A stretch of 25,953 nt of DNA from Avichristensenella sp031549105 (GCA_031549105.1 JAVBQK010000115.1:1-25953), one strand, 5' to 3'; positions 13,510 to 24,400 are shown, numbered from the stretch's first letter. The notes: a model not told the origin generated them from the letters alone. Numbers and translations: made by a program.

Positions 13510-15543
13510 ATGAAACCGCTATTTCCGCAGATCAAGGGCCTGGTGCATGGTGGCGACTACAACCCTGAGCAGTGGCTGGACCGCCCCGACATCCTGGCCG
13601 AGGACATTCGCCTGATGCGCGAGGCGGGCATGAACTCCGCGACGCTGGGCATGTTCTCCTGGTCGGCGCTGGAGCCGCGCGAGGGCGAGTTCGAGCTGGG
13701 CTGGCTCGTCGAAATTGTCGATAACCTCTACCAAAACGGCATCTATACGGTGCTCGGAACCCCCGGCGCACGGCCCGCGTGGCTGGATGCCGCCTACCCC
13801 GAGGCGATGCGCGTTGCCCCATCCGGCGTGCGCAATCACCATGGCGTGCGGCACAACCATTGCATGTCCTCCCCAAAGTACCGCGAGAAGGTTGAGATTC
13901 TCATCCGAAAGCTCGTGGAGGCGCTTGGGAACCACCCGGGCGTAATCCTCTGGCATATCTCCAACGAGCTGGGCGGCGAGTGTTGGTGTGACCTGTGCCA
14001 ACAGCGTTTCGTCGAGTACCTGCGCGGGAAGTTCAATAACGATATCGGCGCGCTCAACAAGGCTTGGTGGACCGCTTTCTGGAGCCATAGCTATAATGGC
14101 TTTGAGCAGATCGAGCCGCCATGGCCGAACGGCGAGCGCAGCGTCCACGGGCTGACGCTGGAATGGAAACGCTTCACCAGCTGGAATATGCGCGACTACA
14201 TGCGCTTTGAGGCGAACTTGATGCGCAGCCTGACGCCGCATCTGCCCATCACCACCAACTTCATGCGCCTGTATGCGGGTCTCGACTACCACGCGATGGT
14301 GGACGACCTGGACGTGATCTCCTGGGACAGCTATCCCCCATGGGGAAACGATACGCAGACCGTCTACGAAACCGCGATGGATGCGGCGTTCGACCATGCG
14401 GTGATACGCGGGACGAAGCCAGGTAAGCCCTTCATGCTGATGGAGAGCACGCCGAGCCTCGTCAACTGGCACCCGTATAACAAGCTCAAGCGGCCCGGCA
14501 TCCACCGGCTATCTAGCCTGCAAGCCGTGGCCCAGGGGTCGGATACGGTCCAGTATTTCCAGTGGCGCAAGGGCCGCGGCTCGGCCGAGCAGTTCCACGG
14601 CGCGGTGATGGATCACCTGGGCCGCAGCGACACGCGCGTTTTCGCTGACGTGGCGGAAGTGGGTTCGCTCCTGCGGCGCATCAGCGAGGTCGCGGGCAGT
14701 TTGCCGCACGCGAAGGCCGCGCTGCTGTTTGACTGGGACACCCGCTGGGCAATCGGCGATATGAATGCCCTCAGCCGCGAGCGCCTCCAGTACGATGAGA
14801 CCTGCCGCGCGCAGTACCAGATTTTCCACCGGCGCGGGATTGAAATGGATGTTATCTCGCCGACGGCTGATTTCTCCGGGTATTCGGTGGTTGTCGCGCC
14901 GATGCTGTACATGATGAAGCCCGGCGTTGCCGATCGGCTGAAGGCATTCGTGCGCGCCGGTGGGCAGCTGGTGGCCACCTACCTGACCGGCTATGTGGAC
15001 GAAAACACACTCTGCTTCCTGGGCGGTTTCCCCGGCGATGGCCTTGGCGAAGTATTCGGGCTATACGCGGAAGAAATCGACACCCTCTACCCCACCGACC
15101 GCAACGCTGTGCTGCTGGACGACGCGGCAAAACCCCTTGCCGTGCGTGATTACTGCGAGATTGTGAAGCCCCAGGGCTGCCAGGTGATCGGCCAATACTG
15201 CGATGATTTCTACGCCGGCACCCCTGCCGTCACCCGCAATGCCTACGGCGAAGGAAGCGCATGGTATGTCGCCGCACGCATCGACGATGAGGGCATGGAA
15301 GAGGTATACAAAGCCGTATGGGCTGCGGCGGGCCTTGCACCGAAGACGCTTCCCAAGGGCATCGAGCTGGCTGAACGTGAGGCGGATGGCTGTTGCTATA
15401 CATTCTACTTCAACTGGCTTGCCGAACCCCAGCAGGTTTCCATCCACCCGGGCGGCTACGACCTGATTTCCGGCGGACCGGCGGCCCCGCTGCTTTTGCT
15501 GCCGTCCTATGGCGCGGCGGTTGTCCGCTACAATAGGGCCTAG
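13510..15543 (+). CDS. Beta-galactosidase, glycoside hydrolase family 42 (second copy)
   Basis: Protein of 677 residues with AGGAGGA (13496-13502) before the ATG. It opens with HGGDYNPEQW and keeps Glu153 in WHISNELGG (acid/base) and Glu312 in FMLMESTPSLVNW (nucleophile). The zinc cysteines are also kept (HCMSSPKYRE and CWCDLCQ). The trimerisation-domain motif VVAPMLYMMKPGVAD is nearly the same as in the previous gene, showing common ancestry, but the barrel loops differ: HNHCM in place of MRVFFC, and PPWPNGERSVHG in the loop after the barrel strand. That suggests a different linkage or sugar neighbour, such as beta-1,3 against beta-1,4 or beta-1,6 galactose, which cannot be settled from the sequence. 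The next gene begins 9 nt downstream. Confidence 0.95.
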   Translation: MKPLFPQIKGLVHGGDYNPEQWLDRPDILAEDIRLMREAGMNSATLGMFSWSALEPREGEFELGWLVEIVDNLYQNGIYTVLGTPGARPAWLDAAYPEAMRVAPSGVRNHHGVRHNHCMSSPKYREKVEILIRKLVEALGNHPGVILWHISNELGGECWCDLCQQRFVEYLRGKFNNDIGALNKAWWTAFWSHSYNGFEQIEPPWPNGERSVHGLTLEWKRFTSWNMRDYMRFEANLMRSLTPHLPITTNFMRLYAGLDYHAMVDDLDVISWDSYPPWGNDTQTVYETAMDAAFDHAVIRGTKPGKPFMLMESTPSLVNWHPYNKLKRPGIHRLSSLQAVAQGSDTVQYFQWRKGRGSAEQFHGAVMDHLGRSDTRVFADVAEVGSLLRRISEVAGSLPHAKAALLFDWDTRWAIGDMNALSRERLQYDETCRAQYQIFHRRGIEMDVISPTADFSGYSVVVAPMLYMMKPGVADRLKAFVRAGGQLVATYLTGYVDENTLCFLGGFPGDGLGEVFGLYAEEIDTLYPTDRNAVLLDDAAKPLAVRDYCEIVKPQGCQVIGQYCDDFYAGTPAVTRNAYGEGSAWYVAARIDDEGMEEVYKAVWAAAGLAPKTLPKGIELAEREADGCCYTFYFNWLAEPQQVSIHPGGYDLISGGPAAPLLLLPSYGAAVVRYNRA

Positions 15544-15552
15544 GAGAACGCT

Positions 15553-18500
15553 ATGCTATATCCAAAGAGCAGAGAGCCTCAGCTTTCGCCTGACACGTTC
15601 CGAAATCCTGGGGCTGAATACCGCGGCACGCCGTTCTGGAGCTGGAACACCCGCGTTACCGAAGCGCTCGTCCGCGAGCAGGTGGCCGCCTTCCAGCGTA
15701 TGGGGTTCGGCGGGTTTCACATCCACCCCAGAACCGGGATGGAAACGGCGTACATGAGCGACGAATACCTGCGGCTGGTCGGTATCGCGCTTTCGGAGGC
15801 GAAGCAGCGCGGCATGCTGTGCTGGCTGTACGACGAGGATCGTTACCCATCGGGCGCGGCAGGTGGGACGGTGACGGAGAATGTTGCATACCGCTCGCGT
15901 CACCTGCTGCTGACGTTGGCAGACCGGGATGATTTCTGTCCCGACCGCGCCGCGTTTGATCGCGCAGTGGCACAGGGCGAGAAGTCGAAGGGTTACTATG
16001 TCACATCCTTTGAAGTGATTCTGGAAAACGGCCGACTGGCCGGGTATAACCGGTGCGCACGGACAGCGTCATCCGCGCATGGCCGCATCTGGCACGCGTA
16101 CATGGAGCTGATGGACGAAAGCCCATGGTACAACGACCAGACTTACCTGGACGCGATGAATCCGGATGCCGTGCGCAAGTTCATCGAGCTAACGCACGAG
16201 AAGTACTTTGGTGCGCTCGGCAGCGCGTTTGGGAAAAGCATTCCCGCCATCTTCACCGACGAACCGCATGTGAAAGGCAAGCAAACCCACCCCTTCGCGG
16301 ACAGCGAAAAGGATATCACGCTCGCCTACACAGACGATTTTTCCGTTACGTTCCGTGCGCTGCATGGCTATGACATTCTGGATCACCTGCCCGAGCTTCT
16401 CTGGGAACTGCCGGACGGCCGCGCCTCCGCGCACCGCTGGCGCTACCATGATCATGTCGCCGAGCGGTTTGTTTCCGCATTCTGCGATACATTGGGCGAC
16501 TGGTGCGGGGCACACGGCATCGCGCTGACTGGCCATTTCCTCTCCGAGCGTACGCTCTATTCGCAGACGCTCGCGCTGGGCGAGGCACTGCGCTGCTACC
16601 GCAGCTTCCAGCTGCCAGGCGTGGACGTGCTGGTGGATCAAAAGGAGCTATCCACCGTCAAACAGGCGGTCAGCGTCGCCCGGCAATACGGGCGCGAAGG
16701 CGTCATCAGCGAGCTGTATGGCTCCACCCACTGGGACTTTGACTTCAAGGGCCATAAGCTGCAAGGCGACTGGCAGATGGCGCTCGGCGTCACAATCCGC
16801 TGTCCGCATCTTGCATTTATGTCCATGGAGGGCGAAGCCAAGCGCGACTGGCCCGCGTCGATCTTCTACCAATCGCCGTGGCATGAGAAATACACGCTGA
16901 TCGAGGATCACTTCGCCCGTGTGGGCGCGGCGCTGACGCGCGGGACGCCGATATGCCGTGTAGGGGTCATTCACCCGATCGAGTCTTTCTGGCTGTCCTT
17001 CGGCCCGAATGACCAGACGCAGGCCGTGCGTGACCAGATGGATGAGAACTTTGAGAACATTATGCGCTGGCTGCTGTACGGGCTGGTTGACTTTGATCTG
17101 ATCAGCGAGTCGATGCTGCCCACGCTGTGCGAAACCGGCGCGTGCCCGCTGCCGGTAGGACAAGCCAAGTATGATGCCATCGTTGTGCCGGACCTGCGTA
17201 CCATCCGCTCCACCACGCTTGCGCGGCTGGAGGCGTTCGTAGATGCCGGAGGACACCTAATCTTTGCCGGGCGTGTGCCGGAACTGGTCGATGCTGAACC
17301 CTCGGACAGGGCACAGCGGCTTGCCGCGCGTGTGCATGCTGTTTCATTCATGCGCGAGCCGCTGCTTGCGGCACTGTCTCCCCATCGGGTGATCGGCGTG
17401 GTGACTAGTGCCGGTAAACCCTCGGCAAACCTCATCTACCAGATGCGCGAAGATGCGGGCGGACGCTGGCTGTTCCTTGCCCATGTGCACCGCAAGACGG
17501 GGCGTAGTCTAGCACCAGAGGCATATGAACTGCGGTTGAAAGGCAACTGGCAGCTTACTGTGTATGATACCGAAACCGGCGAAACGCGACCCGCGCCTGC
17601 CAGCTATGCAGGCAGCATGACGATCATTCCGCTGGTACTGCATGCGGAGGATAGCCTGCTGCTCAGGCTCGAACCCACTGATGCGTCCGTCCAGTCGCTC
17701 AATGTGCCGCCTATCTCCATATGCGCACCGCTGCCCTCCGGCGAACCACTGGTGATCACCGCGCCGTCTTCTTACCGACTGTCCGAGCCGAACGCGCTGC
17801 TGCTGGACGTTGCGCGCTTAAGCCTGGATGGTGCGCCATTTGGCCCGCCTACAGAGATTCTCCGGCTGGACAATCAGGTGCGCGCGGCGCTGGGCCTTCC
17901 CCGCCGCCAGGACGCTTTCGCCCAGCCGTGGCGACTGCCGGATGAAAAACCCACGCACCATGTCCGGCTGCAATATTCCTTCCTCTCCGAGATAGAGGCG
18001 GACGGCTGCTTCCTTGCCATTGAACGCCCGGCGGAGGCCGAAATACAGCTGAACGGCGAGCGCGCAGAAGGCGACGCAGGCTACTATGTGGATTCGTTCA
18101 TCCGCATGGTGCCGCTGCCGCACATCCGCAGGGGGGGAAACCGCCTGGAGATCGCGCTGCCATTCGTTCGCAAGCGCGGGCTGGAATCGGTCTACATCCT
18201 GGGTGATTTCGGTGTCTCTCTGTCAGACGCGTCGCGCCTGGTCGCCCGCCCGGCCCTGATCGGGTTTGGCGACATCACGCGGCAGGGCTTCCCTTTCTAT
18301 ACGGGCAACACGCTTTATACTTGCGCTTTCCAGATGGACGCACCGGGGCCGCTGACCGTCTCGGTCCCCCACTTTGCCGCGCCAGTGCTGGAGGTGCTGG
18401 TGGACGGTATCAGCCGTGGGCTAATCGCGTACGCGCCGCACCGGCTCTTAATTCCCACACTCGCGGCGGGTGAGCACAGGCTGGAAATCGCGGCATACGG

Positions 18501-18675
18501 CAACCGCTTCAATGGTTTTGGCACGCTGCACAATGCAAACGATGAGTACATGTGGTACGGGCCGGATGCCTACCGCACACAGGGCGAGGAATGGTCCGAT
18601 GGGTACCGGGTCAGGCCCGCCGGCATTCTCTCGCGCGTGGAGCTGTATGGCGCGCGGCAAGGAGGCAATCGATGA
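15553..18675 (+). CDS. Large GH106-like glycoside hydrolase (second copy)
   Basis: Protein of 1040 residues; AGGAG overlaps the previous stop codon and lies six bases before the ATG. The N-terminal block PFWSWNTRVTEALVREQ, with FGGFHIHPRTGM and WLYDEDRYPSG after it, is typical of large GH106-related hydrolases. Acidic motifs follow: FTDEPH (Asp236, Glu237), GHFLSE (Glu332) and ISELYGSTHWD (Glu387), parallel to those in the gene at 8925. A middle alpha/beta domain and two C-terminal sandwich domains follow; the last holds GDITRQGFPFYTGN and FNGFGTLHN, common to this group. The likely activity is removal of rhamnose or a related sugar from a complex glycan, but few relatives are characterised. 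No signal peptide. The last four bases overlap the next start. Confidence 0.7.
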   Translation: MLYPKSREPQLSPDTFRNPGAEYRGTPFWSWNTRVTEALVREQVAAFQRMGFGGFHIHPRTGMETAYMSDEYLRLVGIALSEAKQRGMLCWLYDEDRYPSGAAGGTVTENVAYRSRHLLLTLADRDDFCPDRAAFDRAVAQGEKSKGYYVTSFEVILENGRLAGYNRCARTASSAHGRIWHAYMELMDESPWYNDQTYLDAMNPDAVRKFIELTHEKYFGALGSAFGKSIPAIFTDEPHVKGKQTHPFADSEKDITLAYTDDFSVTFRALHGYDILDHLPELLWELPDGRASAHRWRYHDHVAERFVSAFCDTLGDWCGAHGIALTGHFLSERTLYSQTLALGEALRCYRSFQLPGVDVLVDQKELSTVKQAVSVARQYGREGVISELYGSTHWDFDFKGHKLQGDWQMALGVTIRCPHLAFMSMEGEAKRDWPASIFYQSPWHEKYTLIEDHFARVGAALTRGTPICRVGVIHPIESFWLSFGPNDQTQAVRDQMDENFENIMRWLLYGLVDFDLISESMLPTLCETGACPLPVGQAKYDAIVVPDLRTIRSTTLARLEAFVDAGGHLIFAGRVPELVDAEPSDRAQRLAARVHAVSFMREPLLAALSPHRVIGVVTSAGKPSANLIYQMREDAGGRWLFLAHVHRKTGRSLAPEAYELRLKGNWQLTVYDTETGETRPAPASYAGSMTIIPLVLHAEDSLLLRLEPTDASVQSLNVPPISICAPLPSGEPLVITAPSSYRLSEPNALLLDVARLSLDGAPFGPPTEILRLDNQVRAALGLPRRQDAFAQPWRLPDEKPTHHVRLQYSFLSEIEADGCFLAIERPAEAEIQLNGERAEGDAGYYVDSFIRMVPLPHIRRGGNRLEIALPFVRKRGLESVYILGDFGVSLSDASRLVARPALIGFGDITRQGFPFYTGNTLYTCAFQMDAPGPLTVSVPHFAAPVLEVLVDGISRGLIAYAPHRLLIPTLAAGEHRLEIAAYGNRFNGFGTLHNANDEYMWYGPDAYRTQGEEWSDGYRVRPAGILSRVELYGARQGGNR

Positions 18676-21488
18676 TGAATTTGCTGGAGACAATGCACCG
18701 CTACGGCACACCGCCGCTGCCTGTGGAAGGCATCGGCGGGTGCAGCGTAACACCGGTGGCGCTTAATGGCCTGGAAGGCCGTCTGGTCCTGCCGGCGCTG
18801 CCCGGTGGCGCACGGTATTTTCTGCGCATGGATGGTGTGGGCTGCTATGCTGAGGTTCAGGCAAACGGCGCCGCCATTGCAAGGCACACCGGCGGACACA
18901 CCGCCTGGGCCTGTCCGCTGGAGGGTTTCTCCGCCGGGGATGAGATTGCGCTAACGCTGACGCTTGCGGGCGGCGAGAACGTGTTCAGCCCACACCAGCG
19001 CGCGGGCGTGCTGCGCGGGGTGAGCCTTGTTGCGCTGCCCTGCTCGTATATCGCCGGGCTTTCCGCCGATGCCGCGTATCTGGATGGTGCGGGCGTACTC
19101 CGGCTGACCTACCGCCTGGGCGGCGAAGCGCCGTCGCCGGTATCACTGACGGCGCGTCTGGACGGCGCAGACGGGCAGCCATTGCAACAATGGACGCTGG
19201 ACCCGCACGCGAATGAGATCGAACTCCCCTGCCCGGATATCCAGGGCTGGAGTGCCGAGAGCCCCGCGCTATATACGCTGACACTCGAACTCTCCTGGGA
19301 CGGCTGCGTCCGGGAGGCGGTGCGGCTGCATGTCGGTTTCACCGCAATTGACCGCGCGGACCCGATGATTTACTGGAATGGCGCGCCGCTGAAGCTGCTG
19401 GGCGTCAATTACCGGGAGCCCACGCTCAGCGAGGGGCGCGACCTCGCAGCGGAACTAACCCTTCTGAAAGAAGCAAACGTCAACTTTCTGCGCTCGCTGT
19501 ACGCCCCGTTCAGTGAAGAGTGTCTTACCCTCTGCGATCAACTGGGCTTCTATGTGGAGCAGTGCGCGCCTCTATGGGGTGTGGGCCAAGAGATCGCCGC
19601 CACGCAGAACACGCCGGATGACGCGGCGGCCTACCTTTCGCAGTTTGCGGAGACGCTGTTGCCCGCGCTGTCCCACCCGTGTGTGGCGCTCTGGTCGCTG
19701 GGTGGCGACAGCACCTGGGGGAGCAACTTCCGCCAGGGCTATCGACTGGTTAAGGCGATCGAGGCAAGGCGGCCCGTTACGTTTCATTACCCGATGACCA
19801 TGCCGGAGGAGGAGCCGGAGCTGGATATCTGGCCCGTTACCTATGTAGACCATAGGCAGCCCATGGATACCCGCTACGACCAGATGATCATCTTCCATAC
19901 CCATGGCGCGCACAACGAGATCGGCTATGAGGTCGGCAGCGCGCCGCAGAGCGCAAAGCCCGTGCTGCACGCCGCGTTTGCCCTGCCGCCGTGTTACAAC
20001 CGCGACGAGATTGCGCGCGATCCTGGCATTCATGAGTTCTGGGGCGAGAGCATCCTGCGCTTTGCAGAGAAGATGCGCGCCACGCCCGGCTGCCTTGGCG
20101 GCGCGGTGATGGCCGCAGTCGATGAGGACGGAACATTCTCCCCGCGCCTTGCCGGCCACCATTGGGGCGTTCTGGATGCGAAGGGCCATCCCAAGCCCGA
20201 ATACCATCACCTCAAGATGGCGTTTGCCGGGGAGGCTCCGCGCCTGCCCGGGCCGCAAGAGGCGATGCCCACCCTTCCTGTAGACGATCCCTATACACTC
20301 AGCGAGGACGCGCTGTCTGTCCAGTTTAGCAACCGACGCTTTCATTTCCGTTTCTCCAAGGCGGCCGGGCTTCTCACCGAAGCCGCTTGCGAAGGTGCTT
20401 CGCTGCTCATCGGCGGTCCCTTCCTGCAGGCCACCCGGCTCACGCTGCCCACATGGAAGGGGCGCATCGAGCGCGCGGAAATCACCGCGAATGGCAGCAA
20501 AATCTCGCTGCTGGGCCAATATGGCGCGGTCCTGCGGGCACGCTTTACGCTGTCCATCGGCATGGATGGATCACTCAGGACACGCTGCGATATCCTCACA
20601 CTCTCCCGGCACATGCCACATTCCGTCAAGGCAGGCATCGGCATTGATCCCGGCGGCCTAAACGAGCTGGGCATCGCCTACATCGCTGCGCCGGACTGCC
20701 AGAGCCTTTGCTGGGCACGCAACACGCTGTGGGCCCGGTATCCGGAGGACCACATCGGCCGCGCCGAAGGCATAGCGCAGCGCGCCGATGTGCTTGACTT
20801 TTCCTCCATGAAGCATCATATCCGCCGGGCGGCGCTTTCCTATCCCAAAGGGCGGATCGAGGTATGGCCGGAAGGGCCGCTTTCCCTTCGCCTGGAGGAG
20901 ATGGACGACCCGCTCTACGTGCTGGATGACCGGAACGCGCGCATCCAGTATCACGGCCTCTGGCGCGAGATGGACGATGCCTGCGGCAACTTTGCCGACA
21001 CCGAATCACTCAGCGACGAAGTTGGTGCGTCCTTCCGCTGCGACTTCACCGGCACGGGCATTCGCGTCTACGGGCCGAAGGACTTCATTTACGGCCTGGG
21101 CGAGGCATCGGTGGATCGCTGCGCGCCAGTGCGGTTTAGCCAATACCTGGATGCGGTGGACCTGCCGGGCGCGAGCCGTGGGTATGAGAAGCGCTACGGT
21201 CTGCTTCTATACGAAGCAACGGGCCTTCTGGAAGGCCCTCACACGCTGACGGTCCGCGTGCTGGGCGAAAAGCCCGCCGGTGCGCAGGGCGCGTATGTAT
21301 CGCTGGACCGCATCGTCATTGAGAGCGAGCAGGCCAAAAAGCCGCTCCGGCTGATCCTCAATACGGACTTCAACTACTGCCGCCTGGTGCGCGGCAACTA
21401 CATGCGGGATCGGGTGACGCTTGCCGCCGGAGACAGCCTCTCCGCCACGCTGCGCCTGTCCGGCCTGGAAGGGGGAAATAACGCATGA
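18672..21488 (+). CDS. GH2-fold protein lacking both catalytic glutamates (candidate pseudoenzyme)
   Basis: Protein of 938 residues. The start at 18672 (or the adjacent ATG at 18675) is set by AAGGAGG at 18659-18665; it overlaps the previous gene by four bases (ATGA). Order: short N-terminal sandwich, Ig-like domain, TIM barrel (about 240-520), beta-galactosidase small-chain-like domain (about 540-720), and a C-terminal carbohydrate-binding-like sandwich (about 755-910). It is colinear with the next gene, sharing HYPMTMPEE, PCYNRDE, DFWGE-like and YPEDHI blocks. Where intact GH2 enzymes have WSLxNES, it reads WSLGGDS (Gly345, Asp346). Where they have the HDEYAH nucleophile block, it reads HAAFAL (Ala435). 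Both catalytic Glu are therefore gone although the frame is intact. Likely a binding, structural or regulatory partner of the next enzyme; ordinary hydrolysis is improbable. Confidence 0.85.
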   Translation: MMNLLETMHRYGTPPLPVEGIGGCSVTPVALNGLEGRLVLPALPGGARYFLRMDGVGCYAEVQANGAAIARHTGGHTAWACPLEGFSAGDEIALTLTLAGGENVFSPHQRAGVLRGVSLVALPCSYIAGLSADAAYLDGAGVLRLTYRLGGEAPSPVSLTARLDGADGQPLQQWTLDPHANEIELPCPDIQGWSAESPALYTLTLELSWDGCVREAVRLHVGFTAIDRADPMIYWNGAPLKLLGVNYREPTLSEGRDLAAELTLLKEANVNFLRSLYAPFSEECLTLCDQLGFYVEQCAPLWGVGQEIAATQNTPDDAAAYLSQFAETLLPALSHPCVALWSLGGDSTWGSNFRQGYRLVKAIEARRPVTFHYPMTMPEEEPELDIWPVTYVDHRQPMDTRYDQMIIFHTHGAHNEIGYEVGSAPQSAKPVLHAAFALPPCYNRDEIARDPGIHEFWGESILRFAEKMRATPGCLGGAVMAAVDEDGTFSPRLAGHHWGVLDAKGHPKPEYHHLKMAFAGEAPRLPGPQEAMPTLPVDDPYTLSEDALSVQFSNRRFHFRFSKAAGLLTEAACEGASLLIGGPFLQATRLTLPTWKGRIERAEITANGSKISLLGQYGAVLRARFTLSIGMDGSLRTRCDILTLSRHMPHSVKAGIGIDPGGLNELGIAYIAAPDCQSLCWARNTLWARYPEDHIGRAEGIAQRADVLDFSSMKHHIRRAALSYPKGRIEVWPEGPLSLRLEEMDDPLYVLDDRNARIQYHGLWREMDDACGNFADTESLSDEVGASFRCDFTGTGIRVYGPKDFIYGLGEASVDRCAPVRFSQYLDAVDLPGASRGYEKRYGLLLYEATGLLEGPHTLTVRVLGEKPAGAQGAYVSLDRIVIESEQAKKPLRLILNTDFNYCRLVRGNYMRDRVTLAAGDSLSATLRLSGLEGGNNA

Positions 21489-24400
21489 AGATACGCTACC
21501 AAGAGCCTGAAATACCCCGCCTTCCGGCAAAGCCCTGCGCCGTAGATGGTGTCGCGTCGCCCGTAGTTTCGTTGGATGGAACCTGGCGCTGGCGGCATGG
21601 CGATGACCCCGACCTGCTCGTTTCGGATACGGCTTGGCAGGGCTGGGAGACGGTGACCGTGCCTTCCTTCATGAGCCAGCAGCGCCGCGCCACTGGAAAC
21701 GGGATGCGCCGCTATGTCGTTAAGCGGGAAGTCGCCTGCCAGGACGAATGGCGGGATAAGCGCCTGTTCCTGCGTTTTGAGTCGGTGAACGGCTTTGCAT
21801 CTTTCTATATTGACGGCGAGCAAATCGGGGTGCATCAAAACGGCTTCCTGGCGTTCGGGTTTGATATCACGGAGCATGTGTGCGGCAAGGAGCGCTTCAC
21901 ACTGGCTGTGGCTGTGGAGGAACTGTCGGATAAGGTTAGTTCGTTCAGCGTCGGCGGCATTCTCCGCAGTGTGGCGCTGTATGTTCTTCCCGCCACGCAC
22001 ATTACCGGCCTGCGCGTAACCACCGGGTTTGATCATCAGTTCCGCCGTGCGCATGTTGGCATCGCCTATACGCTGAGCGCACCGGTGGGCGGCGTGCAAG
22101 TAACCGCCACGCTGATTGACCCGATGGGGCGCACAGAAGTGGAGCAGGTGATTGCGAACGGGGGCACGCTGGCTGTGGAACACCCACTTCGCTGGGATGC
22201 CGAACACCCGTGGCTCTACACGCTGCGGCTGCGTGTGCAGTCCAGGGGAACAGTACTGCAAGAAGCAATTCAGCGCATTGGCCTGCGCCAGATTGACCGC
22301 GCGGGCAACCGCCTGTACGTGAACGGCCAGGAGGTCAAACTGCGCGGTGCATGCCGCCACGAAATCTCGCCGCTGGACGGCCGCTGCCTTACCCCGGCGC
22401 TGATTGAGCAGGACGTTGCGCTGTTCAAGGAGGCCAACTGCAACTACATCCGCACCTCACACTACCCACCCAGTGAGTATTTCTTGGACCTGTGTGATGA
22501 AAAAGGCCTCTATGTGGAGGATGAACTGCCGCTCGCGTTCATCGCGCGCACGCTGGACTATACCCAGCGCGATCCCGCGCAGACCGAGCGCTATCTGTCT
22601 GCCTTTGCGGAGCTGTACGCGCGCGACGGAAACCACCCGAGCGTGCTGATGTGGTCGCTATGCAACGAGAGCTTCGGCGGCTACAACTTTGACCTGCTCA
22701 ATCGGTTTGCGCAGCGCACCGACCCAACGCGGCCGACCAAGTTCAGCTATCCCATGACGATGCGCGAGGAAGACGCCCCGGTGGACATCTGGAGCGTGCA
22801 CTATTCGAACCTGGATGAGGACCTCGGCTCCAAGATGGACAATGTGAGCGTCGCGGGCGCTCCGGGCAAGGACATGCCCGTGCTGCATGACGAATACGCA
22901 CACGTGCCCTGCTATAACCGTGAGGAGCACCGGCGCGACCCCGCCGTGCGTGACTTCTGGGGGGAGGGGCTGGCAAAGTTCTGGACACGGATATGGAACA
23001 CGGAGGGCGCGCTGGGCGGCGCGATTTGGGCCGGAATCGACGAAACAGACATCTACCGTGGCGGCGATACGCGCCTGGAGTGGGGCATCATCGACATCTG
23101 GCGGCGGCGCAAGCCCGAGCATTACGGCACCCGCAAGGCGTATTCGCCGGTTGTCGCGGCGCTGCTGCCACAGGATGCGGAGGGCGTTGTCGCGGTCCAG
23201 GTGGAGAACCGATTCTGCCATACCGACCTGAACGAAGTTCACTTTCATTGGCGCTATGGCGATGCAAAGGGCGTGCTGCGCGGTCCGGATGCTCCGCCGC
23301 GCGCTACTGGCGTTGTTACCTTCCCCATCGCCGCACGGCCGGGCGAGGCACTCTGTCTGGAGGTCGCAGACGCTTCCGGGGATATTGTCGATGAGTACCG
23401 TTTTGTTCCACTAGAAGCATGGTGCAAATCAGCGAAGCCCGCTATCGCGGCACCTTCGCTAACCGAGGATGCGCGCAGCATCACCGTTTCGGGCGAGGGA
23501 TTTGCCCTGCGCTTTTCCCGCGCGAACTGCCAGATTGAGCATGGCGATGTAGCGGGTGAGCGGGTATTCATTGGCGGTCCGCGGCTGCACATGCCGTACA
23601 TGCGCCTGGGCCGGTGGGTTCCCTCTGACATGCATGCCGAAACGGCAGAAAACGCCGTCGAGGTGCACCTTTATGGCCGGTACGAGGGCACGGCGGAGGT
23701 CAGTTTCCGGCTGCGCATCCTGGGCGATGGAACGATCGAAACCAACTACACCATCGAAAAGCTGCTGCGCCCACTGCCCCATCGCGAAAAGCTGCGCGTC
23801 GGCGTGGACTGTGGCGGCCTGGACGAGCTGGGCGTCGCCTTCCTGCTCACATCCGGCCAGAACACGCTGGCCTGGAAGCGGCGCGGGCTGTACACGGTCT
23901 ACCCGGAAGACCACATCGCGCGCAATGAAGGCATCGCCCACCGCTACACCCAGGGCAGCGCCTATGGTGAAGCCCCCGACATCGCCTGGAGCGAGGAAAT
24001 GCGCAGCTACATCCTGAACGGCAAATACGATGTGGACTATCGGGGCAGCAATGATTTCCGCAGCCGGAAGGGTTCTGTGCTGTCCGCCTCGCTATACAAA
24101 GAAGGAGCACGGGCGCGGTTGACCGCGGTATCGGATGGCGCCGAATCAGTACGGGTGCAGGTGGAAGAGCCCGAAGATAAGCTCGTGCACGCCGCCGACT
24201 CGCGCATCGTATACAGCGGCGCATGGCACCCCGTAGAGGATTGCCGGGGCAGTCTTGCGGGCATGGAAATGTGGAGCCGAGAAGCGGGCGCTTCTGCGGA
24301 AATAACGTTCACCGGCACGGGCATCGTCTGGTACGGGCCGGTCGACACGGTTGGCGGCATCGCGCGGGTGTACCTGGATGGAAAGCTCGTAGATGACCGG

